A DNA stretch of 64,000 nt. It comes from Zoogloeaceae bacterium. Lineage in GTDB: Bacteria; Pseudomonadota; Gammaproteobacteria; Burkholderiales; Rhodocyclaceae. Made by a program: the position numbers and the translations under genes. The stretch spans positions 372,001 through 436,000 of the forward strand of contig JACKLZ010000003.1 in NCBI GenBank assembly GCA_024235675.1, read 5' to 3'. Positions within the stretch are counted from its first letter, which is position 1. The number at the start of each line of letters is the position of its first letter. Shown piece after piece: positions 33,890-41,773 of this stretch. Under the pieces are notes generated by a model. It saw only the letters and a list, made by a program, of their open reading frames with translations. It searched no databases and had not been told where the DNA came from.

Positions 33890-35019
33890 CCCGGCTTGCG
33901 GTTTTCATCTCTTTTTCCGGCGAAGGCGGGGTCGAGCGCATGGTGCTCAATCTGGTCGAAGGTTTCGCCGCGCGTCGCTTTGCGGTCGATCTGCTCGCCA
34001 TTCGTGCCGACAGCGCGCACCTTGGCAGCCTGCCCGAGGGCGTGCGGTTGATTGATCTGGGCGTGCGTCACAGCGGCCTGGCGGTGTTTCCGCTGATGCG
34101 CTATCTGCGCACCCACCGGCCGGCCGCCATGCTGGTGGCCAAGGACCGCGCCATCCGCGCCGCCGTGCTGGCCCGCGCGCTGTCGCGGGTGCCGGTGCGC
34201 ATTGTCGGGCGGCTGGGCACCAATCTGTCGGCCGCGCTGGAAGATCGCGCCGGCCTGTCGCGCTGGCTGCGGGTGGCGCCGATGCGCTGGTTTTATCCGT
34301 CGGTGGATCGGGTGGTATGCGTGTCGCAAGGCGTGCTCGACGACACCGTGCACCTCACTGGCCTGCCGCGCGAGCAACTGCAGGTGATTCGCAACCCGGT
34401 GGTGACGCCGCGCCTGAGCGTGATGGCCGCCGAGCCGGTGGCGCATCCGTGGATTGCTGACCCGTCGGTGCCGCTGGTGCTGGCGGCCGGGCGGCTCACC
34501 GAACAAAAAGATTTCCCCACCCTGGTGCGCGCCTTTGCCGTGCTGCGCCGCGCACAGCCCGCGCGCCTGGTGATTCTCGGCGACGGTCGCCAGCGCAAGA
34601 AGCTCGAAGCCCTGGCCGCCGAGCTCGGCGTGGCCGACGATATCGACCTGCCGGGCTTCACGCCCAATCCTTATGCGTGGATGGCCAAGGCCAATCTGTT
34701 TGTGCTCAGCTCCGCCTGGGAAGGCTCGCCGAATGTGCTGACCGAAGCGCTGGCGCTGGGCGTGCCGAGTGTGGCGACCGACTGCCCGAGCGGCCCGCGC
34801 GAGGTGCTGGCAGGCGGACGCTTTGGTGCGCTGGTGCCGGTCGGCGACGCGGCCGGGCTGGGGCAGGCGATGATCGACACGCTTGCCGCGCCGCTGCCGG
34901 CCGAAGAGCTCAAATCGGCGGTGGCCGAGTATTCGCGCGAGGCCTCGGCCAGCGCCTATCTCGCCGCGCTGGGCCTGAATGCCGAAGCGGGCGACAATAG
35001 CGGCCGAGGAGAAACCTGA
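33886..35019 (+). CDS. Glycosyltransferase family 4 (tandem paralogue 3)
   Basis: 377 residues from the ATG at 33886. The N-terminus F-I-S-F-S-G-E-G-G-V-E-R-M-V-L-N-L is closest to paralogue 1. The donor site A-W-E-G-S-P-N-V-L-T-E-A-L-A-L-G-V-P and the shared D-C-P-S-G-P-R-E-V-L follow. Its stop is directly followed by the sulfotransferase ATG with no spacer, and the ribosome site GAGGAGA lies inside its 3' end. The three genes probably extend one glycan stepwise. Confidence 0.88.
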   Translation: MTRLAVFISFSGEGGVERMVLNLVEGFAARRFAVDLLAIRADSAHLGSLPEGVRLIDLGVRHSGLAVFPLMRYLRTHRPAAMLVAKDRAIRAAVLARALSRVPVRIVGRLGTNLSAALEDRAGLSRWLRVAPMRWFYPSVDRVVCVSQGVLDDTVHLTGLPREQLQVIRNPVVTPRLSVMAAEPVAHPWIADPSVPLVLAAGRLTEQKDFPTLVRAFAVLRRAQPARLVILGDGRQRKKLEALAAELGVADDIDLPGFTPNPYAWMAKANLFVLSSAWEGSPNVLTEALALGVPSVATDCPSGPREVLAGGRFGALVPVGDAAGLGQAMIDTLAAPLPAEELKSAVAEYSREASASAYLAALGLNAEAGDNSGRGET

Positions 35020-35685
35020 ATGCTGCTGTCCCTGAAACACAACTTCCTGTTCGTACACATCGCCAAGACCGGCGGCACCTCGGTGCGCGATTCGCTGCGT
35101 CCGCTGCGCCTGCGCGACCCGTGGTTTGTCGCGCAGTTTCTGTGTTCGCGCCTGTCCTCGTTGTCGGGGCACCGGCTGGGCATCAAGTTTCCGCGCCACT
35201 CCAAGATCATCGCCGCCAAGGAAATGCTGCCGGCCGAGACCTTCGACAATCTGTTCAAGTTCGTCTTTGTGCGCAACCCGTGGGATTTGCAGGTCAGCTC
35301 CTTCCACCACATCCGCCGCGAGCGCCCGCACCTGATGAGCCACATCGAGACCTTCGACGAGTTCATCCGCTGGAAGCTCGACCCCGAGCGCCCCTACCAG
35401 TTTCATGTGGATACCAGCATCGAGCTGCAGAGCGACTATGTGGTCGATCTGCATGGCAAGGTGTTGGTCGACTTCATGGGGCGCTACGAAAGCCTGCATG
35501 AAGATTTCGAAGAAGCCTGCCGCCGCATCGGCGTGCGTGCGCCCGAGTTGCAGCACAAGCGCCAGGCCAAGGACCGCAAGAAGGACTACCGCAGTTATTA
35601 CACCGACGAGATCGCCGAGGCGGTGGCCAAGCACTTTGCGCGGGATATCGAGATTTTCGGGTATCGCTTCGATCCGGCGGAGTGA
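35020..35685 (+). CDS. Sulfotransferase family protein (carbohydrate type)
   Basis: 221 residues. The 5'-phosphosulfate loop is clear near the N-terminus: F-V-H-I-A-K-T-G-G-T-S-V. The 3'-phosphate region is F-V-F-V-R-N-P-W-D. This arrangement is that of Sulfotransfer_2-like enzymes, which move sulfate from PAPS to sugar hydroxyls. No signal peptide, so it would act in the cytoplasm on a lipid-linked glycan or nodulation-like glycolipid. Position directly after three glycosyltransferases implies a sulfated surface glycan. No PAPS synthesis genes lie nearby. Confidence 0.85.
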   Translation: MLLSLKHNFLFVHIAKTGGTSVRDSLRPLRLRDPWFVAQFLCSRLSSLSGHRLGIKFPRHSKIIAAKEMLPAETFDNLFKFVFVRNPWDLQVSSFHHIRRERPHLMSHIETFDEFIRWKLDPERPYQFHVDTSIELQSDYVVDLHGKVLVDFMGRYESLHEDFEEACRRIGVRAPELQHKRQAKDRKKDYRSYYTDEIAEAVAKHFARDIEIFGYRFDPAE

Positions 35686-35930
35686 GCGGGGTGGTCGCCT
35701 GGTTGCATACGCATACGGGATTGATTTATCTGATATTGCTGGCTGCCGGCGCGGTGGGTGCTTTTCTGGCCACCCGGCTGAACGCGTCGATACGTGAGGC
35801 CGGAAGCGTCTTTGGCTATCTTCGCCAGAATCTGCGCAGCGCACGCGAGGCGCAATGCCTGTTGGCGTGTTTGGTCGTTTTTCAGCTCTCCGTCATCGTG
35901 ATGGTGATCTCGCGATTTGCCGCGGTATAG
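35682..35930 (+). CDS. Small two-helix membrane protein
   Basis: 82 residues: two hydrophobic helices (about 13-32 and 61-80) joined by a basic, polar loop. Its start overlaps the sulfotransferase stop by 4 nt, so it is co-translated with the glycan genes. I recognise no family. Transcription past it runs into the IS110-type element whose left end begins 11 nt after the stop, so the original operon may have continued and been interrupted. Confidence 0.65.
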   Translation: MSGVVAWLHTHTGLIYLILLAAGAVGAFLATRLNASIREAGSVFGYLRQNLRSAREAQCLLACLVVFQLSVIVMVISRFAAV

Positions 35931-36013
35931 GTCGTAGATCCTATGAGCGAAGCGAGTCGGCTGCAGAGCGAATCCTAGAATGAGTTTTGCAGAACACGTT
36001 CAAGGAGAGGCAA

Positions 36014-37165
36014 ATGCAACCGACTCAGGAAATGGATGTTACGCGCGTCGATCAGATGCTGGCAGTGTCGCTGGAGTTGTCGAGCAAGAGCTGGAAGGTG
36101 GGGCTACACGACGGACGGCGAGAGCGCGTGTCGATCTACACGCTCAAGCAGGAGGTGGCCGGAGCCCGGCTGGGCGCAGCGATCGAGCTGATCGAACAGA
36201 CGCGCGCCAGGTGGGTGCTGGCCAAGGATGCGCGGGTGGAAGTGATCTACGAGGCGGGGCAGGACGGCTTCTGGATTGCGCGGGCGCTCGAGGGGCGCGG
36301 TTACGCGGTGCGTGTGGTCGATCCGGCGAGCATCCCGGTCGAGCGCCATGCGCGGCGGGCCAAGACCGATCGGCTGGACGTGCTGCGGCTGTTGTCGAGC
36401 CTGATGGGGTGGCTGCGCGGCGAGCACGATCGCATGCGGGTGATCCGGATGCCCGATGAGGCGGCCGAGGCGCAGCGTCACTGGGCGCGCGAGCGTGGGC
36501 TGTTGCAGAAGGAAATCGGCCAGCACCGGGATCGGATCCGCAAGCTGCTGCGCACGGTCGGTTGCTGGGTCGATCTGGAGCGCGATGTGGGCGCGCAACT
36601 GAAGCGCGGTGAGCTCAAGGACTATCAAGGACGCGCGCTGAGCGAGCCGTTGCACGAGCGGCTGCTGCGCGAGTGCGAGCGTCTGGCGCAGGTCGAGGCG
36701 CAACTGAAGTGTGTGGAGCAGGCGCTGGCCGAGCGCCTGTCGCCCGAGGTGCAGCAGCGCGTGGAAGCGCTCGGTCAGCTCAAGGGGGTCGGCCCGGTCG
36801 GCGCGCTGCGCCTGGTGCTTGAGCTGTTCTGGCGCGATTTCGGCAACCGGCGCCAAGTGGGCGCCTGCGTCGGTCTGGTGCCTCAGCCCTACGACAGCGG
36901 GAATAGTCGGGTCGATCAGGGTATCAGCAAGCAGGGCAACCGGCGGGTGCGTGCGCTGCTCATTCAGATGGCCTGGATGTGGCTGCGCTACCAGAGCGGC
37001 AGCGCCTTGGCCAAGTGGTTCGCGCAGCGCTGGGCAGGCGGCGGCGGGAACAAGCGGGCCAAGCGTATCGCCATCGTCGCCGTGGCCCGTCGCCTGGCGA
37101 TCGCGTTGTGGCGGTATCTGAAGGACGGGACGGTGCCGGATGGAGCGGCGCTCAAAAGCGCCTGA
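36014..37165 (+). CDS. IS110 family transposase
   Basis: 383 residues from the ATG at 36014, which has AAGGAGAGG upstream; an ATG at 35987 lacks one. N-terminal DEDD (RuvC-like) domain: the first acidic position reads S-L-E-L-S-S-K rather than the usual D, then Y-E-A-G-Q-D-G-F, then K-T-D-R-L-D-V. C-terminal Transposase_20 domain around G-Q-L-K-G-V-G-P-V-G-A and S-K-Q-G-N-R-R-V-R, which contains the serine proposed as nucleophile. It recombines the element guided by its RNA. The frame is intact, so it may be active. Confidence 0.92.
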   Translation: MQPTQEMDVTRVDQMLAVSLELSSKSWKVGLHDGRRERVSIYTLKQEVAGARLGAAIELIEQTRARWVLAKDARVEVIYEAGQDGFWIARALEGRGYAVRVVDPASIPVERHARRAKTDRLDVLRLLSSLMGWLRGEHDRMRVIRMPDEAAEAQRHWARERGLLQKEIGQHRDRIRKLLRTVGCWVDLERDVGAQLKRGELKDYQGRALSEPLHERLLRECERLAQVEAQLKCVEQALAERLSPEVQQRVEALGQLKGVGPVGALRLVLELFWRDFGNRRQVGACVGLVPQPYDSGNSRVDQGISKQGNRRVRALLIQMAWMWLRYQSGSALAKWFAQRWAGGGGNKRAKRIAIVAVARRLAIALWRYLKDGTVPDGAALKSA

Positions 37166-37490
37166 GGGCGCTCCGACAAAGCATCGGTGATGAACCATCG
37201 AGCACGAGAGCTTCAAGTGAGCGAGCCCGTTACCCACCCTGGTTGCCCGCGCAACCGACAATAGTAGATGGGGCTCGTTCCAGTCGCGGTCACCTTGAGC
37301 GCAGCGCGCATGCAGGATTCGGCCAGCCCCTGAGGGGCGGCGGATAGAAGGTGGTGAGACGCCAAGTCTCACGCGTGGATGACCGAGCGCTTGAATCGAT
37401 CGTGCCGAACGATGGCACCGATGAGGATGCAAGAACACTACCGGAGGGATTGCTCTGCAGGAAAAGGACTTGACTTCGGAAGGCTCATAG
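37166..37490 (+). ncRNA. Putative bridge RNA region of the IS1111-type element
   Basis: This stretch between the transposase stop and the right subterminal repeat has no ORF of note and is rich in short complementary segments. By analogy with IS1111 members it should encode the guide RNA with target- and donor-binding loops. I could not fold it or assign the loops; the call rests on location only. Confidence 0.45.
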
Positions 37491-37493
37491 AAG

Positions 37494-37562
37494 GGTGGGT
37501 GGCTCGCCACCCACCAACACCGCCAGAAGGCTCAACCGATGGTGGGCGGCAAGCCGCCCACC
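37494..37562. repeat. Two REP-like palindromes beyond the IS right end
   Basis: Perfect hairpins GGTGGGTGGC-TC-GCCACCCACC (37494-37515) and GGTGGGCGGC-AA-GCCGCCCACC (37541-37562). The second abuts the msbA stop codon and may serve as its transcription or decay barrier. Confidence 0.7.
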
Positions 37563-39320
37563 CTACGGTGTGGGTGTTTCTTCGTCGATGACCACACCTT
37601 CGCCGCTCGCCAGCAGCCGCGCATAGGCGCCGCCTGCATTGGCGAGTTCGGTGTGCGTGCCTTGCTCGACGATGCGGCCGTGTTCCATCACCACGATCAG
37701 ATCGGCATCGCGAATCGTCGATAGGCGGTGGGCGACGACCAGCACGGTGCGGTTCTGGCGCAGCTCGACGAGGGCGTCCTTGACGGCGCGTTCGGATTCG
37801 TTGTCCAGCGCCGAGGTGGCTTCGTCCAGCAGCAGGACGGGCGCGTCCTTGAGGAAGGCGCGGGCGATGGCGACGCGCTGGCGCTGGCCGCCGGAGAGCT
37901 GGCTGCCGTTGGCGCCGACGCGGGTGGCCAGGCCGTCCGGCAGCTTGGCGATGAACTCCATGGCGTGGGCATGGCGGGCGGCGGCCTCGATGGCCTCGGG
38001 CGTGGCATCGGGCCGGCCGTAGGCGATGTTGGCGGCGATGGTGTCGTCAAACAGCACCACTTGCTGGCCGACCCAGCCGATCTGGGCGCGCAGGGCGGCC
38101 AGTGGCAGCTCGGGCAGGGGCGTGCCGTCGAGCAGGATGCGGCCGCTGGCGGGGTCGAAGAAGCGGGCGATGAGCTGGATGATGGTGGTCTTGCCGCTGC
38201 CCGAGGCACCGACCAGGGCGACGGTCTTGCCGGTGGGGATGTCGAGCGTGAAGTCGCTCACCGCGGGCTGGCTCTGCCCGGCGTAGCGGAAGCTCACTGA
38301 CTCGAAGCGTAGCGCGCCGCGGCCGCGCTCGATGGTGCCGCTGGCGGTGTCGGCCTCGGCGGGGCTGTCGAGCAGTTCGAAAATACTCTGCGCGCCGGCC
38401 AGACCTTTCTGGATGACGTTGTTCACATTGGTGAGCCGGCGGATCGGCTCGAAGAGCATGGCCATGGCCGCCACAAAGGCGACAAAGGTGCCCGGCGTGA
38501 GACGATCTTCTGCCGACAGCGCGGAGGCGGCCCAGATCACCAGCGAGACGGCGGTGGCGGCGACGATCTGCACGATGGGCACGTTGGCGGCCGACACCCG
38601 CACGGTGCGCATGGTCTCCTTGCGCAGGCGTTCGGAGATCTCGGCGAAGCGGCTGTTTTCATGCTCGTGCGCGCCGAAGAGCTTGATCTCGCGTACGCCA
38701 TTCAGGCTCTCTTCGACGGCGCCCGTCATGCGACCGGTGGTGGCCTGCATGGCGCGGTTGCCGCCGCGCAGCTTGCGGCTGGCCTGGCGGATGATGATCG
38801 CCATCACCGGTGCAACAAAGAGCAGCAGCAGGGTCAGCTCCCAGGCGGTCCACACCAGGTAGCCGGTGAGACCGATGACCACCAGGGTGTCACGCACCAC
38901 GATGATCCAGGCGTTGGACAGCGCGCTGCCGACCTGCGGGATGTCGTACAGAATGCGCGACAGCATGCGCCCCTGCGCCTCGGCCTGATGCGCCGAGACG
39001 GGCAGGTGCATCTGGTGGCGGAACACCTGCTGGCGCAGGTCGGTGATGGCCTTGTTGGCCACCCACTGGCTGGACACGCTCGACAGGTATTCGGCAATGC
39101 CCTTGCCCAGAAAGGCCAGCATCAGCAGCAGCGGCACCTTCCACTGCGCGCTTTCGCTCTTGCCGATCAGGCTCTCGTCGATCAAGGGCTTGAGCAGCGC
39201 GGGCAGTACCGGTTCGAGCGAGGCGGCAACGACCATCGCCACCACGGACAGCGCCACCACCTTGCGGTAGGGCAGGATGCTGCCGAGCAGGCGGCGGTAG
39301 AGGGCGAGGCCTTCTTTCAT
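37563..39320 (-). CDS. msbA: Lipid A export ABC transporter permease/ATPase MsbA
   Basis: 585 residues, fused half-transporter. Six transmembrane helices fill residues 1-325. The nucleotide-binding domain follows, with Walker A G-A-S-G-S-G-K-T-T, the signature L-S-G-G-Q-R-Q-R and Walker B V-L-L-L-D-E-A-T-S-A-L-D. Length and C-terminal pattern fit MsbA/lipid flippases. It flips core-lipid A across the inner membrane for O-antigen addition by the ligase in this cluster. It starts within the 3' end of the phosphatase gene (4-nt overlap), so the pair is co-expressed. Confidence 0.9.
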   Translation of the reverse strand: MKEGLALYRRLLGSILPYRKVVALSVVAMVVAASLEPVLPALLKPLIDESLIGKSESAQWKVPLLLMLAFLGKGIAEYLSSVSSQWVANKAITDLRQQVFRHQMHLPVSAHQAEAQGRMLSRILYDIPQVGSALSNAWIIVVRDTLVVIGLTGYLVWTAWELTLLLLFVAPVMAIIIRQASRKLRGGNRAMQATTGRMTGAVEESLNGVREIKLFGAHEHENSRFAEISERLRKETMRTVRVSAANVPIVQIVAATAVSLVIWAASALSAEDRLTPGTFVAFVAAMAMLFEPIRRLTNVNNVIQKGLAGAQSIFELLDSPAEADTASGTIERGRGALRFESVSFRYAGQSQPAVSDFTLDIPTGKTVALVGASGSGKTTIIQLIARFFDPASGRILLDGTPLPELPLAALRAQIGWVGQQVVLFDDTIAANIAYGRPDATPEAIEAAARHAHAMEFIAKLPDGLATRVGANGSQLSGGQRQRVAIARAFLKDAPVLLLDEATSALDNESERAVKDALVELRQNRTVLVVAHRLSTIRDADLIVVMEHGRIVEQGTHTELANAGGAYARLLASGEGVVIDEETPTP

Positions 39321-39979
39321 TCTCTGTGAAGTACCTTATCGACGATCAGACTCGACCAGCCATCCGATCGGAACTGCTGCTTGAGCGCTTCGTCGTCATA
39401 CACCGTATCAACCCATTCCATGAAATCGATGGGCGTCTTCTCGTTGTAGGCCGAATAGCTGGCGAGGAAAAAATCCAGCACGCCGGTGCGCGCCTTGCGG
39501 GAGTGACCATAGCGCCAGTGCAACTCGCTCATCGTGTCGGCCACCGGGTGACCCAGGTGAAGGATACGGTACAGCGCAGCGGCGATGCCGGCGCGATCGG
39601 CGCCCGATTTGCAGTGCATCAGCGCCGGGTACTCGATGGAGGCGAACAGATCCTTGAGCATGTGAATGCGCGCCCGGCTCGGCGCGCCGCGCGAGAACAG
39701 CTTGGCATCGATGAAGGTGATGCCGAGCTCGTCGCAGACCTTGCGCTCCAGCGCATAGGAGCCGAACTCGCTCTCGCCGCGCAGGTTGAGGATGGTCTTC
39801 AGGCCGTATTTTTGGTGATAGCGGCGAATCTGCGCCGGGCTGGGCTGGCTGCTGCGGTACATGCCGCCGCCCAGGTCGTGGAAGTTGTTGTAGATGGCGC
39901 GGACGAAGCCGTGGTCGACGACGTGCATGTCGAGCCAGGCGAGGATGCGACCCATCGGGGTGGAAATGTCTTTAGCCAC
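39317..39979 (-). CDS. Dual-specificity/tyrosine phosphatase family protein
   Basis: 220 residues. The phosphatase P-loop C-x5-R reads H-C-K-S-G-A-D-R-A-G, with the general-acid region before it. The start M-Y-R-S-S-Q-P-S-P-A-Q-I-R-R resembles SIW14/DSP-like enzymes that act on phosphotyrosine or phosphoinositide-like substrates. No signal peptide or membrane helix. The 4-nt overlap with msbA suggests a role in lipopolysaccharide export or glycan control, but the substrate is unknown. Confidence 0.85.
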   Translation of the reverse strand: MAKDISTPMGRILAWLDMHVVDHGFVRAIYNNFHDLGGGMYRSSQPSPAQIRRYHQKYGLKTILNLRGESEFGSYALERKVCDELGITFIDAKLFSRGAPSRARIHMLKDLFASIEYPALMHCKSGADRAGIAAALYRILHLGHPVADTMSELHWRYGHSRKARTGVLDFFLASYSAYNEKTPIDFMEWVDTVYDDEALKQQFRSDGWSSLIVDKVLHRE

Positions 39980-40077
39980 TCAGTGCTCAAAAGGCGTTTG
40001 GCACGCGACAGGGCTCGCCGCGTGGCGCCGGAAAACGGCGCGGATCAGGGGCGGAGTATACCGGAGCCCCGTCGCGA

Positions 40078-40626
40078 CTACCGGTTGAACCACTTGAGCG
40101 TCACGCCCCAGGCGTGGATGTCCAGCCGGGTGGCCTGGCCGCAGGCGAAATCGAGCGACAGCCAGCGATCGGGCGCCAGCCCGAGCAACTGGCCGGCGAT
40201 CACGCGCAGTGGGCCGCCGTGGCCGACCACGACATGGGCGGACGCCTCGGGGTCGAGCGCGGTTTCCATCCAGTCACGCACGCGGGCGGCCATCTCCAGC
40301 GGGGTTTCGCCGCCGGGCGGGCGGAAGTTCATCGGGTCTTTCGACCAGTCGTTGATGGCGTCGCCGAGGGATTCGAAACTCTGGCCTTCCCACTGCCCGA
40401 AGCTGATCTCCTGCAGGCGCGCGTCGACCGTCGGGGTGCCGAATTCGGTGGCGAGGCGATGGGCGCGTTGCAGCGGACTGCTGTGCAGGCGGTAGTTGGC
40501 CGGCAGCAGCGGCTTGAGGCGCTCGGCCACGTCGGCGGCGGATTCGGCCAGGCCGACGTCGGTCTGGCCGTAGCACACGCCTGGCGCGACGTCGGGCCGC
40601 GGGTGGCGGATCAGATAGAGTTCCAT
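40078..40626 (-). CDS. cobC: Alpha-ribazole phosphatase
   Basis: 182 residues from the ATG at 40626. Histidine phosphatase fold: catalytic L-I-R-H-P-R-P-D near the start (the usual RHG is RHP), E-I-S-F-G-Q-W-E-G in the middle and V-G-H-G-G-P-L-R near the end. CobC removes the phosphate from alpha-ribazole 5'-phosphate in assembly of the nucleotide loop. Context with cobS, cobT and cobU on the same strand supports this over a general phosphoglycerate-mutase-like role. It overlaps the cobS end by 16 nt. Confidence 0.88.
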   Translation of the reverse strand: MELYLIRHPRPDVAPGVCYGQTDVGLAESAADVAERLKPLLPANYRLHSSPLQRAHRLATEFGTPTVDARLQEISFGQWEGQSFESLGDAINDWSKDPMNFRPPGGETPLEMAARVRDWMETALDPEASAHVVVGHGGPLRVIAGQLLGLAPDRWLSLDFACGQATRLDIHAWGVTLKWFNR

Positions 40627-41381
40627 GCGATCAGGATTCCGAGATAGGTGGCCAGTTCGCTGACCTGCTGCACCGCGCCGAGGCAGTCGCCGGTGTAGCC
40701 GCCGAGGCGGCGCACGAAGATGCGCGCTGTCCAGGCGGTGACGATGAGCACCGACACCACGGCGCCGAGGATTTCGATGCGGCCGAGCAGCAGCAAGGGG
40801 AGCAGGCCGCCGGCGGCGGCGATCCACAGTTCCATGCCGCTCAGTTGTTTGGCCAGGGGTTTGGATTTGCTGGTTTCGTCCTCGCGCACATAGCTGAGGG
40901 TGTGGATCAGGCTGGTCGAGGCGAGACGCGAGAGTGTGTGGGCGACGATCATCGCCACCACGGCGTGGGGAATGCCATGCGCGGCGATCTCCACCAGCGC
41001 CGCGGCCTTGGCCAGCAGCATCAGCACCAGACCCGTCGCGCCGTAGCTGCCGATGCGCGAGTCTTTCATGATGGTGAGCGCTTGCAGTTTGTCCCAGCCA
41101 CCGCCGAGCCCGTCGCAGGTGTCGGCCCAGCCGTCTTCATGGAAGGCGCCGGTGAGGCGGATGGTGGCCGCCATCGACAGGATCACCGACAGGCTGGCGG
41201 GCAGCCACTGGCGGGCAAACCAGAACACCGCCGCGCCGGCCGCGCCGACGACGAGGCCGACCCAGGGAAAGTAGCGCGCCGCATGGTTGAGCCGCTCGGG
41301 CGAATACGGCACCCAGCCCGGCACCGGAATGCGGGTAAAGAAACCGAGGGCGGTGAAGAAGAGCTCGAGCTGGTAGCGCAC
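40611..41381 (-). CDS. cobS: Adenosylcobinamide-GDP ribazoletransferase
   Basis: 256 residues, about six membrane helices, with the cytosolic metal-binding motif G-A-F-H-E-D-G-W-A-D-T-C-D-G-L-G-G-G near residues 78-95. This acidic motif is the CobS/CobV signature. It joins adenosylcobinamide-GDP and alpha-ribazole at the membrane, the last carbon-building step of adenosylcobalamin synthesis. It is separated from cobT by a repeat-rich 392-bp gap, unusual for this operon. Confidence 0.95.
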   Translation of the reverse strand: MRYQLELFFTALGFFTRIPVPGWVPYSPERLNHAARYFPWVGLVVGAAGAAVFWFARQWLPASLSVILSMAATIRLTGAFHEDGWADTCDGLGGGWDKLQALTIMKDSRIGSYGATGLVLMLLAKAAALVEIAAHGIPHAVVAMIVAHTLSRLASTSLIHTLSYVREDETSKSKPLAKQLSGMELWIAAAGGLLPLLLLGRIEILGAVVSVLIVTAWTARIFVRRLGGYTGDCLGAVQQVSELATYLGILIAWNSI

Positions 41382-41773
41382 GATGTCAGCGTCTCCGGGT
41401 CACCGGGCGGCGCCATGGCGATGAACGCGCCCGCGATCAGCCGCGAACGCCACCGCGCATGGCGCACACCGCCCCGCACCCCGCCCTCCGCCGGGCCGCC
41501 CCAAGGAGGGCGCAGCCCCCTCGGGGGGCAGCGAACGGATGTGAGCGTGGGGGCTCCACCCTCCGGGCCGCCCCAAGGAGGGCGCCGCCCCCTCGGGGGG
41601 GTGAGGCAGGGGTTTCGCGAAGCAATGCTTCGCGCCGGCCGAACGGGCTGTCTGTGCAAAGACAGCCCTCCGCGAGCAGAAGTGAGCGTGGGGGCTCCGC
41701 CCTCCGCCGGGCCGCCCCAAGGAGGGCGCCGCCCCCTCGGGGGGCAGCGAGCGAAAGCGAGCGTGGGGGCTCA
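41382..41773. other. Repeat-rich intergenic gap between cobT and cobS
   Basis: No gene. The gap is filled by three copies of a GC-rich unit (next entry) and two perfect palindromes: CGCGAAGCA-A-TGCTTCGCG near 41617-41635 and GGGCTGTCT...AGACAGCCC near 41645-41667. It interrupts what would otherwise be a tight cobT-cobS operon. Confidence 0.75.
41481..41771. repeat. Three copies of a 75-bp GC-rich repeat
   Basis: Unit 1 at 41481-41555, a shortened unit 2 at 41556-41600, and unit 3 at 41697-41771. Each begins CC(G/A)CCCTCCG, contains GGGCCGCCCCAAGGAGGGCG and CCCCCTCGGGGGG, and full units end GAGCGTGGGGGCT. The internal CCCTCC/GGAGGG and CCCCCTCGGGGGG parts fold into hairpins. Similar units occur dispersed in betaproteobacterial genomes; the copies are not evenly spaced and not CRISPR-like. 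Confidence 0.8.

Larger units (their letters stand above)
35941..37490 (+). mobile_element. IS110-family insertion sequence, IS1111-type
   Basis: The element carries one DEDD transposase and ends in short subterminal inverted repeats CTATGAGC (35941-35948) and GCTCATAG (37483-37490). It has a short left non-coding part (73 nt) and a long right one (about 325 nt, 37166-37490). Long right-end non-coding DNA plus subterminal repeats marks the IS1111 group, in which that region encodes the structured guide (bridge/seek) RNA. The exact outer ends were not defined because IS110 elements make no target duplication. Confidence 0.75.

Noticed and set aside
33883..35844. 653-codon minus-strand ORF across the GT4 and sulfotransferase genes
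   Set aside because: Antisense shadow; low-complexity His/Arg/Gln-rich composition and no ribosome site.
36104..37510. 468-codon minus-strand ORF
   Set aside because: Antisense of the IS110 transposase.
41481..41771. Possible CRISPR array
   Set aside because: Only three uneven copies, no spacers of constant length, no cas genes; the units are GC-rich hairpin repeats.
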